Positions 7,686-14,929 of a stretch of DNA of 33,080 nucleotides are shown piece after piece. Made by a program: the position numbers and the translations under genes. The stretch spans positions 1-33,080 of the forward strand of contig JANQKE010000041.1 of the NCBI GenBank assembly GCA_028281265.1, read 5' to 3'. Within the stretch, counting starts at the first letter, position 1; each line of letters begins with the position of its first letter. The notes beneath the pieces are model-generated. The model was not told the DNA's origin. It did no database searches and saw only the letters and a list, made by a program, of their open reading frames with translations. This DNA is from Alphaproteobacteria bacterium. GTDB taxonomy: Bacteria > Pseudomonadota > Alphaproteobacteria > DSM-16000 > Inquilinaceae.

Positions 7686-8309
7686 CTACAGGACCAGGGC
7701 CGCGCCGACCACGGCGACCATGACCACCGCCATCGTGACGTTGAGCGTCCGCATGCGGTCCGGCCGGTGTACAAGGGTGCGCATCCCTTGGCCGGCCACG
7801 GTCCATGCCGATTGCAGCGGGAGCCCGACAACCAGGAACGCCAGCATCACCATCGCGGCTTGCGGCCCATAGGGCGCGGCGGGCTCGATGAAATGACCGT
7901 ACGCCGACAGGAGCATCGCCCAAGCCTTCGGGTTCAGGGGGTGCAGCACCACTCCTTGCCAGAACCCGACCGGCCGGGCCGGCGGGCGGTCCCCCTCCAC
8001 CGGTGCCGTGGCGATCCGGTAGGCGAGCCACAGGATGTACCCGGCACTCGCCAGTTTCATCCCCAGCATCAGCGCCGGCGCTTGCCGAAGCACCTCACCC
8101 AGTCCGGCCGCGATCACCAGCGCCAGCGCCTGGAAGCCGGCCATCAGACCCAGGATGAACGGCACGGTGCGCCCATAGCCGACCGCCGCACCGGACGCCA
8201 TGCAGGTCATGTTGGCCGGTCCCGGCGTGGACACCATGGCGAAGGCGAAGACCAGCGCGGGGACGCCGGTGTGAAGGAACAGGTCAAGCACGGTCGGTGC
8301 AGCGGTCAT
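7686..8309 (-). CDS. LysE/RhtB-family amino-acid or metabolite exporter
   Basis: A 207-residue inner-membrane protein. It shows the LysE-family N-terminal pattern FAMVSTPGPANM (residues 23-34), then a glycine-rich first repeat (SGAAVGYGRTVPFILGL), FWQGVVLHPLNPKAWAM, and a hydrophobic C-terminal half, consistent with about six membrane segments. Substrates in the family are amino acids, homoserine lactones or other small metabolites; the specific one is unknown. The start at 8309 is chosen for GGAGAT about 9 bases upstream; an upstream in-frame ATG at 8384 lies within an operator-like palindrome and is unlikely. It is the first gene of a unit with the CE15-like hydrolase. Confidence 0.88.
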   Translation of the reverse strand: MTAAPTVLDLFLHTGVPALVFAFAMVSTPGPANMTCMASGAAVGYGRTVPFILGLMAGFQALALVIAAGLGEVLRQAPALMLGMKLASAGYILWLAYRIATAPVEGDRPPARPVGFWQGVVLHPLNPKAWAMLLSAYGHFIEPAAPYGPQAAMVMLAFLVVGLPLQSAWTVAGQGMRTLVHRPDRMRTLNVTMAVVMVAVVGAALVL

Positions 8310-8371
8310 CGGTCGGCATCTCCGCATCGAAGCAGACAATCCGGAAGGTCGACCGATCCATTCATACATTC

Positions 8372-8391
8372 TGATAGATAACAATCTATCA
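8372..8391. promoter_or_regulatory. Operator-like perfect palindrome upstream of the LysE-type gene
   Basis: TGATAGATAACAATCTATCA is a perfect inverted repeat with 8-bp arms and a 4-base centre, in a locally AT-rich patch within a GC-rich region. It lies 63-82 bases before the LysE-type ATG and could be the site of a dimeric repressor such as a MarR-, PadR- or LysR-type protein. No regulator gene is adjacent. The remaining part of 8310-8714 holds no supported gene. Confidence 0.55.
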
Positions 8392-8575
8392 ATTGTCCTG
8401 GTTCATTATCGTCATCGAATGGGTAATTGTCGCGATCGGCCGCGGTTTAGGCGCTTTCGCAAGCGAACAGTTCCGCGGAATGCCGGTTTTCCAGATGGTT
8501 AGACGGGAGTCGGCGGCCGCACAGGCCCCGCCCGCCGCCAAGCGCTTTTCGGAACCGCAACACAGGTCTGAGTGA

Positions 8576-8604
8576 TTGACCGGCCGCGAACGAGCCCGTA
8601 CCGT
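8576..8604 (+). promoter_or_regulatory. Possible promoter of the sugar ABC operon
   Basis: TTGACC and TACCGT are separated by 17 bases, about 110-140 bases upstream of the binding-protein start. This matches housekeeping-promoter spacing with a good -35 and a fair -10. No start-site data; tentative. Confidence 0.35.
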
Positions 8605-8714
8605 CCCGATCTCAACGCGTGGGTGCCGGCCGCAACGATCGGCACCGGACAGCAAAGCACGCGCGTGCGACAATGCACGACAAAGAACAAGGAACGACAA
8701 AGGGAGAGTGCCTC

Positions 8715-9992
8715 ATGCTTCGGTTCGGAATGAAACGCGCGTTGACGGCCACCGTGGCCCTGGGCGCGCTGATGGCTGCCGGCGGTGCTGCGGCGCAAGA
8801 GCTGCGCTACATGTGCTATCAGGACGGCATCGAGTGCGATGTGACCCGGGCTCTGCTCGACCAGTTCGAGGCGGAGAACCCGGGCATCACGGTGGTGGTG
8901 GACGTGGTCCCGTACCAGGCGATCCTGGACAACCTGCCCGTGCAGCTCGCCGCCGGCGAAGGCCCGGACATGGCCCGGGTGACCGATCTGGGCGGCCTCA
9001 ACCAGCATTATCTGGACATCACGCCCTATGTCGACGCGGCCTACTGGGAAGAAAATTTCGGCGCGACCCTGGACTGGCTTCGCAGCGGGGCGGACGACAC
9101 CGGCATCTACGGGATGATGACCCAGCTCACCATCACCGGGCCGTATGTCAACGCCACCCTGTACGAGCTCGCCGGCATGGAGATGCCGGGCGACGGTGCG
9201 ACGTGGGACGACTGGGCGGAAAGCACCCGGGCGGTGGCCGAAGCGCTGGACGTACCCTTCCCGATGGCCATGGACCGCTCCGGTCACCGGTTCGCCGGCC
9301 CGGCCATGAGCAACGGGGCCGCCTATTTCGACGACAACGGCGACCCGATCCTGGTCGATGACGGCTTCCGCGACTTCGCGGCGACCTTCGTCGGCTGGCA
9401 TGCGGACGGCACGATGCCGGTCGATGTCTGGGGTGGGGCCGGCGGCGGCACCTACCGCGACGCCTTCGCGGAGTTCGCCAACGGCAACCTGGTGCTGTAC
9501 ATGTCCGGTTCGTGGCAGATCGGGCGGATGGGCAGCGATATCGGCGACGGGTTCGACTGGGTCGTGGTCGACAATCCGTGCGGGGTCGCCGGCTGCACGG
9601 CGATGCCCGGCGGGGCCGCCATGGTGGCGTTCGCCCATACCGAGCATCCCGAAGCGGTGGCGAGCGTGATCGACTTCCTGGCCCAGCATGACATCTACAG
9701 CAGCATGATGGCCCAGACCAACCAGATCCCCGCCCATATCGGGGTGGCATCGGCCGGGGTCGACTTCACCGCCGGGGAAGATGCGGCGGCGGCCCTTTCG
9801 GTCTTCTCCGACCAGGTGCCGAACCTGTTGCCGCCGGCCTTCGCGCTGCAGGGCTACCGGTTCAATCGGGCCGTCTACAACGCCACGGTCACCCGGCTGA
9901 CCCAGGCGATCGTCGGTGAGTTGAGCCTGGACGACGCGCTGATGCGGATCGACCAGGACATCGCCGACGCCCTGGCCACCGCCGAGCAGTAA
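8715..9992 (+). CDS. ABC transporter substrate-binding protein, sugar type (family 1)
   Basis: 425 residues. A Sec signal peptide is clear (basic start, hydrophobic core, cleavage near residue 27 in GGAAAQEL). The mature part has the SBP_bac_1 layout: EAENPGITVVVDVVPYQAILDNLPVQLAAGEGPDMARV early, AGMEMPGDGATWDDWAE in the hinge region, and FANGNLVLYMSGSWQIG later, all typical of carbohydrate-binding proteins. It delivers a sugar or polyol to the two permeases downstream. The ATG at 8715 has AGGGAGAG about 8 bases upstream; the in-frame ATG at 8619 is less likely because it would mask the signal peptide. A strong stem-loop follows the stop. Confidence 0.94.
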   Translation: MLRFGMKRALTATVALGALMAAGGAAAQELRYMCYQDGIECDVTRALLDQFEAENPGITVVVDVVPYQAILDNLPVQLAAGEGPDMARVTDLGGLNQHYLDITPYVDAAYWEENFGATLDWLRSGADDTGIYGMMTQLTITGPYVNATLYELAGMEMPGDGATWDDWAESTRAVAEALDVPFPMAMDRSGHRFAGPAMSNGAAYFDDNGDPILVDDGFRDFAATFVGWHADGTMPVDVWGGAGGGTYRDAFAEFANGNLVLYMSGSWQIGRMGSDIGDGFDWVVVDNPCGVAGCTAMPGGAAMVAFAHTEHPEAVASVIDFLAQHDIYSSMMAQTNQIPAHIGVASAGVDFTAGEDAAAALSVFSDQVPNLLPPAFALQGYRFNRAVYNATVTRLTQAIVGELSLDDALMRIDQDIADALATAEQ

Positions 9993-9998
9993 GCGGTC

Positions 9999-10062
9999 GG
10001 GCCCATCCGCGGTGCGGTGACGGTCCCCATGCGGGGGGATCTCCACCGCACCGGGATGGCCC
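9999..10062 (+). terminator. Long stem-loop between binding-protein and permease genes
   Basis: The arms 9999-10019 and 10044-10062 pair over two blocks, GGTGCGGTG with CACCGCACC and ATCC plus GGG-rich ends with GGAT and CCC, with a small bulge. An inner hairpin (TCCCC with GGGGA) occupies the loop. No U-tract follows; instead there is a run of ten C at 10060-10069. By analogy with malE-malF, such a structure commonly raises binding-protein mRNA over permease mRNA by stabilising the 3' end or partly terminating. That role is inferred. Confidence 0.6.
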
Positions 10063-10156
10063 CCCCCCCGCGTGAACGGCAACCCGGGCGGTTGATGGAC
10101 GGTTGCCACCGGCGCCCGCCTCACCGCCCGGCCCCGACGGCGAGCGCCCCCCTGCC

Positions 10157-11182
10157 ATGGCGGTTATGTCGAGCCCCGAGCGTCCGTCGCCCCTGCGGTT
10201 CCTATGGAAACCGCTGGAAGCGCTGATGCAGGCCGTGCTCAACACGGTCGAAATCCCCATGCGCTGGGCGCAGCGGATGTTGGGACAGCAGAAGATCGCC
10301 TGGGTGTTCCTGCTGCCCAACCTGCTGATCTTCGGGCTGTTCACCTATCTGCCGATCGGGGTGAATTTCCTGTACGCCACCACCGGCGGCACCAATCTGT
10401 GGCCCGGCGACCGGCCGTTTCTGGGCATGGACAATTTCGAGGTCCTGCTCGACTGCGAGAACTATCTCGACCCGGCCACCTGCCGGCGTGACCTGTTCTG
10501 GGTCGCGGTCTACAACTCCGCCCAGTTCGTGGTGCTGCAGGTCGGCTTCATGGTCACCTTCGCCCTGATCACCGCGTTGATCCTCAACCGCAAGATCATC
10601 GGCCGGGGGTTCTGGCGCTCGGTGTTCTTCTACCCGGTGCTGCTGTCGCCGGTGGTGGTCGCCCTGATCTGGAAGTGGATCCTGCAGCGGGAAGGCGTGC
10701 TCAACGCCGCCCTGGTCGGCCTGGGAGCCGACCCGGTCAACTGGCTGTTGAGCCCCGATTGGGCGTTCTTCTGGGTGGTGTTCGTCAACATCTGGTTCCA
10801 GATGGGCTTCTACACCCTGATCCTGCTGGCCGGGCTGCAGGCGATCCCGCCGGACGTGTACGAGGCGGCGGAGATGGACGGCACCAAGCCTGTCCGGGTG
10901 TTCACCCGCATCACCTTGCCGCTGCTGATGCCGACGATGATCGTGGTCCTGGTGCTGGCGCTGATCCGTGCGGTGCAGGCGTTCGACGAGATCTTCGTGC
11001 TGACCGGGGGCGGGCCGGGCTCGGCCACGATGTTCATAGTGCAGTACATCTACGAGACGGGCTTCGCCTCCCAGATCCAGCAATTCGGGATCGCCGCGGC
11101 GGCCTCGCTGTTGTTGGCGGTGGTGCTGTTCATCCTGACCATGCTGCAGTTGCGCGCGACCCGGAGGCAGATGAATGGCTGA
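10157..11182 (+). CDS. Sugar ABC transporter permease 1 (MalF/UgpA type)
   Basis: About 341 residues with six or so hydrophobic segments beginning at IAWVFLLPNLLIFGLFTYLPIG. The cytoplasmic EAA loop that contacts the ATPase is intact near residue 236, EAAEMDGTKPVRVFTRITLP. A cysteine-containing periplasmic loop after the first segment (LLDCENYLDPATCRRDLFW) is characteristic of this permease subgroup. The start is uncertain: ATG at 10157 or 10166; a longer frame to 10103 has a proline-rich leader without support. The 3' end overlaps the second permease by 8 bases, showing cotranscription. Confidence 0.92.
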   Translation: MAVMSSPERPSPLRFLWKPLEALMQAVLNTVEIPMRWAQRMLGQQKIAWVFLLPNLLIFGLFTYLPIGVNFLYATTGGTNLWPGDRPFLGMDNFEVLLDCENYLDPATCRRDLFWVAVYNSAQFVVLQVGFMVTFALITALILNRKIIGRGFWRSVFFYPVLLSPVVVALIWKWILQREGVLNAALVGLGADPVNWLLSPDWAFFWVVFVNIWFQMGFYTLILLAGLQAIPPDVYEAAEMDGTKPVRVFTRITLPLLMPTMIVVLVLALIRAVQAFDEIFVLTGGGPGSATMFIVQYIYETGFASQIQQFGIAAAASLLLAVVLFILTMLQLRATRRQMNG

Positions 11183-12260
11183 CGCGGCCCTGCCCGTCCG
11201 CCGGGGGGTCCTGGGCTTCCTGATCAATGCCCGCGGGGCCCGGGCCGGCCGGCTGCACTGGACCGACTGGTTCACGTATCTCTATCTCGGGCTGGGCCTG
11301 ATCGTGATGTTCGGCCCAGTGCTGTGGCTGGTGCTGTCCTCGTTCAAGACCACCGGTGCGCTCGAAGAATTCCCGCCGACCTTCCTGCCCTACGGCCAGG
11401 CCTATGCCGAGGTCGAAGGGCATGCCGACCCGCTGCCGCTGTTCACCGTTACCCATGAGGACGGTACCCAGCAGGTGATGGCGCAGATCCGCCGGCTGGG
11501 CATCGTCAGCCAGATGGTCGATCCGGCCGACCCGGATGCCGGCTGGATCCGGGTGCCGATCGACCAACGGGTCCCGTATCGCGAGTTCCACTTCGCCGTG
11601 GAGAACTATACGTTCCTGTTCGATCAGTTCAATTTCCTGCGGTATTTCTGGAACTCGGTGTTCATCACCGTGGTCGCCACCCTGATCACGCTGTTGTTCA
11701 ACGCGATGGCGGCCTATGCCTTGGCCAAATACGACTTCAAGGGGCGGATGACGATCTTCATCTTCATCATCGCCACCTTGATGATCCCGCCGACCATCGT
11801 GCTGGTGCCGACCTTCCTGGTGGTGTCGGAGATGGGGCTGCTCAACAACCCTTGGGGGGTGATCTGGCCGGCCGTGGCGACGCCGACGGGCGTCTTCCTC
11901 CTCCGCCAATACATGCTGACCATCCCCGACGACCTCATCGACGCGGCCCGGATGGACAATGCCAGCGAGTGGCGGATCTTCTGGCGCATCATCATGCCGC
12001 TGGCGGCACCGGCGCTGGCGGTGCTGGCGATCTTCTCCATCATGTGGCGGTGGAACGAGTTCCTGTGGCCGCTGATCGTCCTCAGCCGGTCGGAAACGTT
12101 CACGCTCCAGCTCGCGCTCAACTCCTTTCAGGGCGATCTGCTGACCCAATGGAACTATCTGCTGGCGATGACGGTGCTGACGCTGCTGCCGATCACCCTG
12201 GTCTTCGCCTTCCTGCAGCGGTTCATCACCACCGGCATCGCCTCGGCGGGGGTCAAGTGA
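11175..12260 (+). CDS. Sugar ABC transporter permease 2 (MalG/UgpE type)
   Basis: 361 residues. After the first membrane segment (TYLYLGLGLIVMFGPVLWLVL) there is an unusually large, mostly polar extracytoplasmic insertion of about 100 residues, roughly 60-160, before the core begins at NYTFLFDQFNFLRYFWNSVF. The EAA loop is DAARMDNASEWRIFWRIIMP near residue 256. The C-terminus FLQRFITTGIASAGVK is standard for MalG-type subunits. The insertion may contact the binding protein or modulate gating; this is inference. The start ATG at 11175 overlaps the preceding gene by 8 bases. The stop is immediately followed by a heptamer tandem repeat. Confidence 0.94.
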   Translation: MADAALPVRRGVLGFLINARGARAGRLHWTDWFTYLYLGLGLIVMFGPVLWLVLSSFKTTGALEEFPPTFLPYGQAYAEVEGHADPLPLFTVTHEDGTQQVMAQIRRLGIVSQMVDPADPDAGWIRVPIDQRVPYREFHFAVENYTFLFDQFNFLRYFWNSVFITVVATLITLLFNAMAAYALAKYDFKGRMTIFIFIIATLMIPPTIVLVPTFLVVSEMGLLNNPWGVIWPAVATPTGVFLLRQYMLTIPDDLIDAARMDNASEWRIFWRIIMPLAAPALAVLAIFSIMWRWNEFLWPLIVLSRSETFTLQLALNSFQGDLLTQWNYLLAMTVLTLLPITLVFAFLQRFITTGIASAGVK

Positions 12261-12309
12261 GCCGGGAGCCGGGAGCCGGGAGCCGGGAGCCGGGAGCCGG
12301 GAGCCGGGC
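12261..12309 (+). repeat. Heptamer tandem repeat (GCCGGGA)6 plus a variant seventh unit
   Basis: Six perfect copies of GCCGGGA and one GCCGGGC start on the first base after the permease stop codon. The tract lies in the 148-base gap before the ATPase gene. A unit of seven bases in a non-coding gap can expand or contract by slippage without affecting a reading frame, but would change spacing or RNA structure between permease and ATPase genes. Confidence 0.9.
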
Positions 12310-12311
12310 GG

Positions 12312-12335
12312 GTGTACGCCGTCCCCGGGGTACAC
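12312..12335. repeat. Inverted repeat GTGTAC / GTACAC before the ATPase gene
   Basis: GTGTAC (12312-12317) and GTACAC (12330-12335) are complementary and enclose 12 GC-rich bases including CCCGGG. It may form a small hairpin or be an operator. It directly follows the heptamer tract, so the intergenic gap is structured throughout. Confidence 0.45.
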
Positions 12336-12408
12336 GTACAGCCCCTTGCAGGCCGGGCGGGCTGTGGGGTCGGTCGAACCGATGAAACGAGGTTAGGGGC
12401 GAAGAGCG

Positions 12409-13506
12409 GTGGCGACACTCAGCCTTGACAAGCTGGTCAAGCGTTTCGGCGAGCTGGAGGTGATCCACGGCGTGGATCTCTCGATCGACAGCGGCGAGTT
12501 CGTGGTCTTCGTCGGGCCGTCGGGCTGCGGCAAGTCCACGCTGCTGCGCATGATCGCCGGCCTGGAAAGCGTGACCGACGGCGAGATCGTCATCGACGGC
12601 GATGTGGTGAACGCTATCCCCGCCAGCCAGCGCGGGCTCGCCATGGTCTTCCAGACCTACGCCCTCTACCCGCATATGACGGTCTGGCAGAACCTCGCCT
12701 TCGGGCTCGAGAACATCAACATGCCCAAGCCCGAGATCGCCGAGCGGGTGCACAAGGCCGCCACGCTTCTGCAGATCGGCGAGTTGCTCGAGCGCAAGCC
12801 CAAGCAGCTCTCGGGCGGCCAGCGGCAGCGGGTGGCGATCGGCCGCGCCATCGTCCGGCAGCCCAAGATCTTCCTGTTCGACGAACCGCTGTCGAACCTC
12901 GATGCCGAGCTGCGGGTGCAGATGCGGGTGGAGATCGCCGCCCTGCACAAGCGCCTGGGCAACACCATGATCTACGTGACCCACGATCAGGTCGAAGCCA
13001 TGACCATGGCCGACAAGATCGTCGTCCTGCGCCATGGCTATATCGAGCAGATCGGCCCGCCCCTGGCGCTGTTCAACAATCCCGCCAACCGGTTCGTCGC
13101 CGGTTTCATCGGGTCGCCGCGGATGAACATGGTCGAAGGCAGCGTCGCGGCGATCGCGGAGGACGGCGTCACCGTCGATCTGCCCCAGATCGGCCGGATC
13201 ACCGCCACCGTCACGGCCGACGGGCTGGGGGTCGGGGCCCCGATCACGCTCGGCATCCGGCCCCAGCACATCCATGTCGGTGCGGAGGCGATCAACACCA
13301 TCCAGGCCTCTGTCCGCATGGTCGAGCATCTGGGGGCCGACACCTATTTCTACTGCGACCTGCCGGGCGACCACGCGGTGACGGTGCACATGGCCGGCCA
13401 ATCCCGGGTAACGGCCGGCGACACGATCCCGATCGCGTTGCCGGCCCCCGATTGCCATGTCTTCCGCACCGATGCCGGCGAGGTGGCGCTTGGCCGGTTG
13501 GGATAG
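12409..13506 (+). CDS. Sugar ABC transporter ATPase (UgpC/MalK type)
   Basis: 365 residues, a MalK-family importer ATPase with C-terminal TOBE/OB domain. All motifs are intact: Walker A GPSGCGKST (36-44), Q-loop Gln82 in QTYALYP, signature LSGGQ (134-138), Walker B FLFDEP (155-160) and the switch His192 in THDQ. The regulatory domain starts near residue 235 (FIGSPRMNMVEG). GTG at 12409 is the likely start, with GGGGCGAAGAG upstream. It couples ATP hydrolysis to import through the two permeases encoded upstream, although it is separated from them by a repeat-filled gap and may be expressed at another level. Confidence 0.96.
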   Translation: MATLSLDKLVKRFGELEVIHGVDLSIDSGEFVVFVGPSGCGKSTLLRMIAGLESVTDGEIVIDGDVVNAIPASQRGLAMVFQTYALYPHMTVWQNLAFGLENINMPKPEIAERVHKAATLLQIGELLERKPKQLSGGQRQRVAIGRAIVRQPKIFLFDEPLSNLDAELRVQMRVEIAALHKRLGNTMIYVTHDQVEAMTMADKIVVLRHGYIEQIGPPLALFNNPANRFVAGFIGSPRMNMVEGSVAAIAEDGVTVDLPQIGRITATVTADGLGVGAPITLGIRPQHIHVGAEAINTIQASVRMVEHLGADTYFYCDLPGDHAVTVHMAGQSRVTAGDTIPIALPAPDCHVFRTDAGEVALGRLG

Positions 13507-13666
13507 CGGCCGGTATGCCCTCACCCGGCGGGCCTGCTGCGATTGGCCGCGCCCGGGCGGCGGGACGGTTCGGGCCGCCGTCCGGCCGCACCGTCCGGCC
13601 CGTCCCGGGTGGCGCGGGCAGTCAGCACCGGCCGGAGCCCGGGCAACCCCGCACCGGTGACGCCGC

Positions 13667-14641
13667 ATGACCAAGCCGGCTGAGGACCTACCGATCGATC
13701 TGCCCGCCCCGGTCGAACCGACCATGTATTTCATCGGGGTGACGACCGGGCAGTCGTCGATCATGCGAGTGTTCCCGGCCTGGTCCCGTCATCTCGGGCT
13801 GGGGGCGGTGATGCGGGGGATCGATCTGCCGCCGGACGCCCGTCCGGCGCTCTACCGGCAGGTCGTCGGCTTCATCAAGGCCGATCCGCTGTCGCTCGGC
13901 GGGCTCGTCACCACCCACAAGATCACCCTGCTCAAAGCGGCCCGGGACCTGTTCGACGACCTCGATCCCTATGCCCGGACACTGCACGAGATCAGTTCGA
14001 TCTCCAAACGCCGGGGACGGCTGATCGGCCACGCCAAGGACCCGATCACCGCCGGTGCCGCGTACGAGGCGACGCTGCCGCAGAGCCATTGGGCCCGCAA
14101 CGGCGGGCATCTGTGCCTCCTGGGGGCGGGCGGATCCTCGCTGGCGCTGACGCTCTACCTGCACACCAAGCGGCACGCGGGCGGCGATACGCCGGCCCGC
14201 CTCGTCGTCACGGCTCATCGAACGGCGAATCTCGACGAGATGCGCGAGATCCACAAGGCGCTGGGCTTCGGCATACCGATCGACTACCGGCTGACACCGG
14301 CCCCGCAAGCGGCGGATGCGGTGGTCAATGCCCTGCCTGCGGGATCGATGGTCGTCAACGCCACCGGCCTGGGTAAGGACGCACCGGGCTCACCGCTCAC
14401 CGGCGCCGCCGTGTTCCCGGCCGACGGCCTGGTCTGGGACTTCAACTACCGCGGCGATCTCGTCTTCCTCGATCAGGCCCGGGCACAGGCGGCCGACCGC
14501 GCCCTGACCATCGAAGACGGCTGGGTCTACTTCATCCACGGCTGGACCCGCGTCATCGCGGAGGTCTTCGCCATCGACATCCCCATGGAAGGTCCCGGCT
14601 TCGACACGCTCAGCCGGATCGCGCGGCAGGCGACCGGCTGA
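13667..14641 (+). CDS. Shikimate dehydrogenase-like oxidoreductase (AroE fold) in the sugar ABC operon
   Basis: 324 residues. The N-terminal half resembles the AroE substrate domain (YFIGVTTGQSS at the position of the shikimate-binding serines; GGLVTTHKITL with Lys85; GHAKDPITAG with Asp125, equivalent to the AroE catalytic Lys-Asp pair). The C-terminal half carries a nucleotide-binding loop, GAGGSSLA (153-160). The conserved GAVNT segment of true AroE is replaced by HEISSIS, so the substrate probably differs from shikimate. It lies 160 bases after the ATPase gene on the same strand. I infer an NAD(P)-dependent dehydrogenase acting on a cyclic polyol or sugar acid brought in by the transporter. 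It is unlikely to be the housekeeping aroE. Confidence 0.75.
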   Translation: MTKPAEDLPIDLPAPVEPTMYFIGVTTGQSSIMRVFPAWSRHLGLGAVMRGIDLPPDARPALYRQVVGFIKADPLSLGGLVTTHKITLLKAARDLFDDLDPYARTLHEISSISKRRGRLIGHAKDPITAGAAYEATLPQSHWARNGGHLCLLGAGGSSLALTLYLHTKRHAGGDTPARLVVTAHRTANLDEMREIHKALGFGIPIDYRLTPAPQAADAVVNALPAGSMVVNATGLGKDAPGSPLTGAAVFPADGLVWDFNYRGDLVFLDQARAQAADRALTIEDGWVYFIHGWTRVIAEVFAIDIPMEGPGFDTLSRIARQATG

Positions 14642-14735
14642 GTGCCGCGGGATGACCAAGAAGCCCCTCGCCGCCGCTGACGGCAGCGCGCCATGGCCGG
14701 CCCTCGGGGTCGCCACCCCGATCGGTCGTCCGGCG

Positions 14736-14830
14736 CTAAATCGACCTGCGTTCAGATGGACTCGTCTGAACGCAGGTAAGGTGATCTCCTTCAAAAAGTT
14801 AGAGCATCTTGCGCCCGTTCGGACACAGGA
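14736..14830 (+). repeat. Dispersed two-hairpin repeat, copy 3
   Basis: The reverse complement of this segment aligns with copies 1 and 2. Hairpin B is 14746-14756 with 14765-14775 (11 bp, 8-base loop). The distal hairpin A equivalent is 14810-14816 with 14821-14827, degenerate on this strand. The core TTAGAGCATC is retained, but the bases that allow the alternative long pairing in copies 1 and 2 are changed. It begins about 95 bases after the AroE-like gene, in the same orientation relative to that gene as the other copies are to theirs. The rest of 14642-14929 holds no supported gene. Confidence 0.82.
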
Positions 14831-14929
14831 TACTCTAGCGGCGGCGCGTGGCGCCCCGGCAGGCGCGGCCCGTGCCGGCGTGAACGGTGCGGTACCGGCA
14901 TGGTCCGCCCGGCACGGGCCGCGGGTGCG

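Noticed and set aside
8389..8700. Minus-strand 103-codon frame in the gap upstream of the ABC operon
   Set aside because: No likeness to a family, unusual composition, no ribosome-binding site, and it would cover the putative promoters of both neighbours.
8499..10124. Minus-strand 541-codon frame opposite the binding-protein gene
   Set aside because: Antisense shadow rich in His, Gly and Arg; the plus strand has a signal peptide and SBP motifs.
12261..12309. Heptamer tract considered as a phase-variation switch in a coding frame
   Set aside because: It lies after the permease stop and before the ATPase start, so slippage cannot shift either reading frame; only an effect on expression is possible.
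14642..14929. Short plus-strand frame (from 14652) across repeat copy 3
   Set aside because: It consists mainly of the repeat and has no family likeness; coding is not supported.
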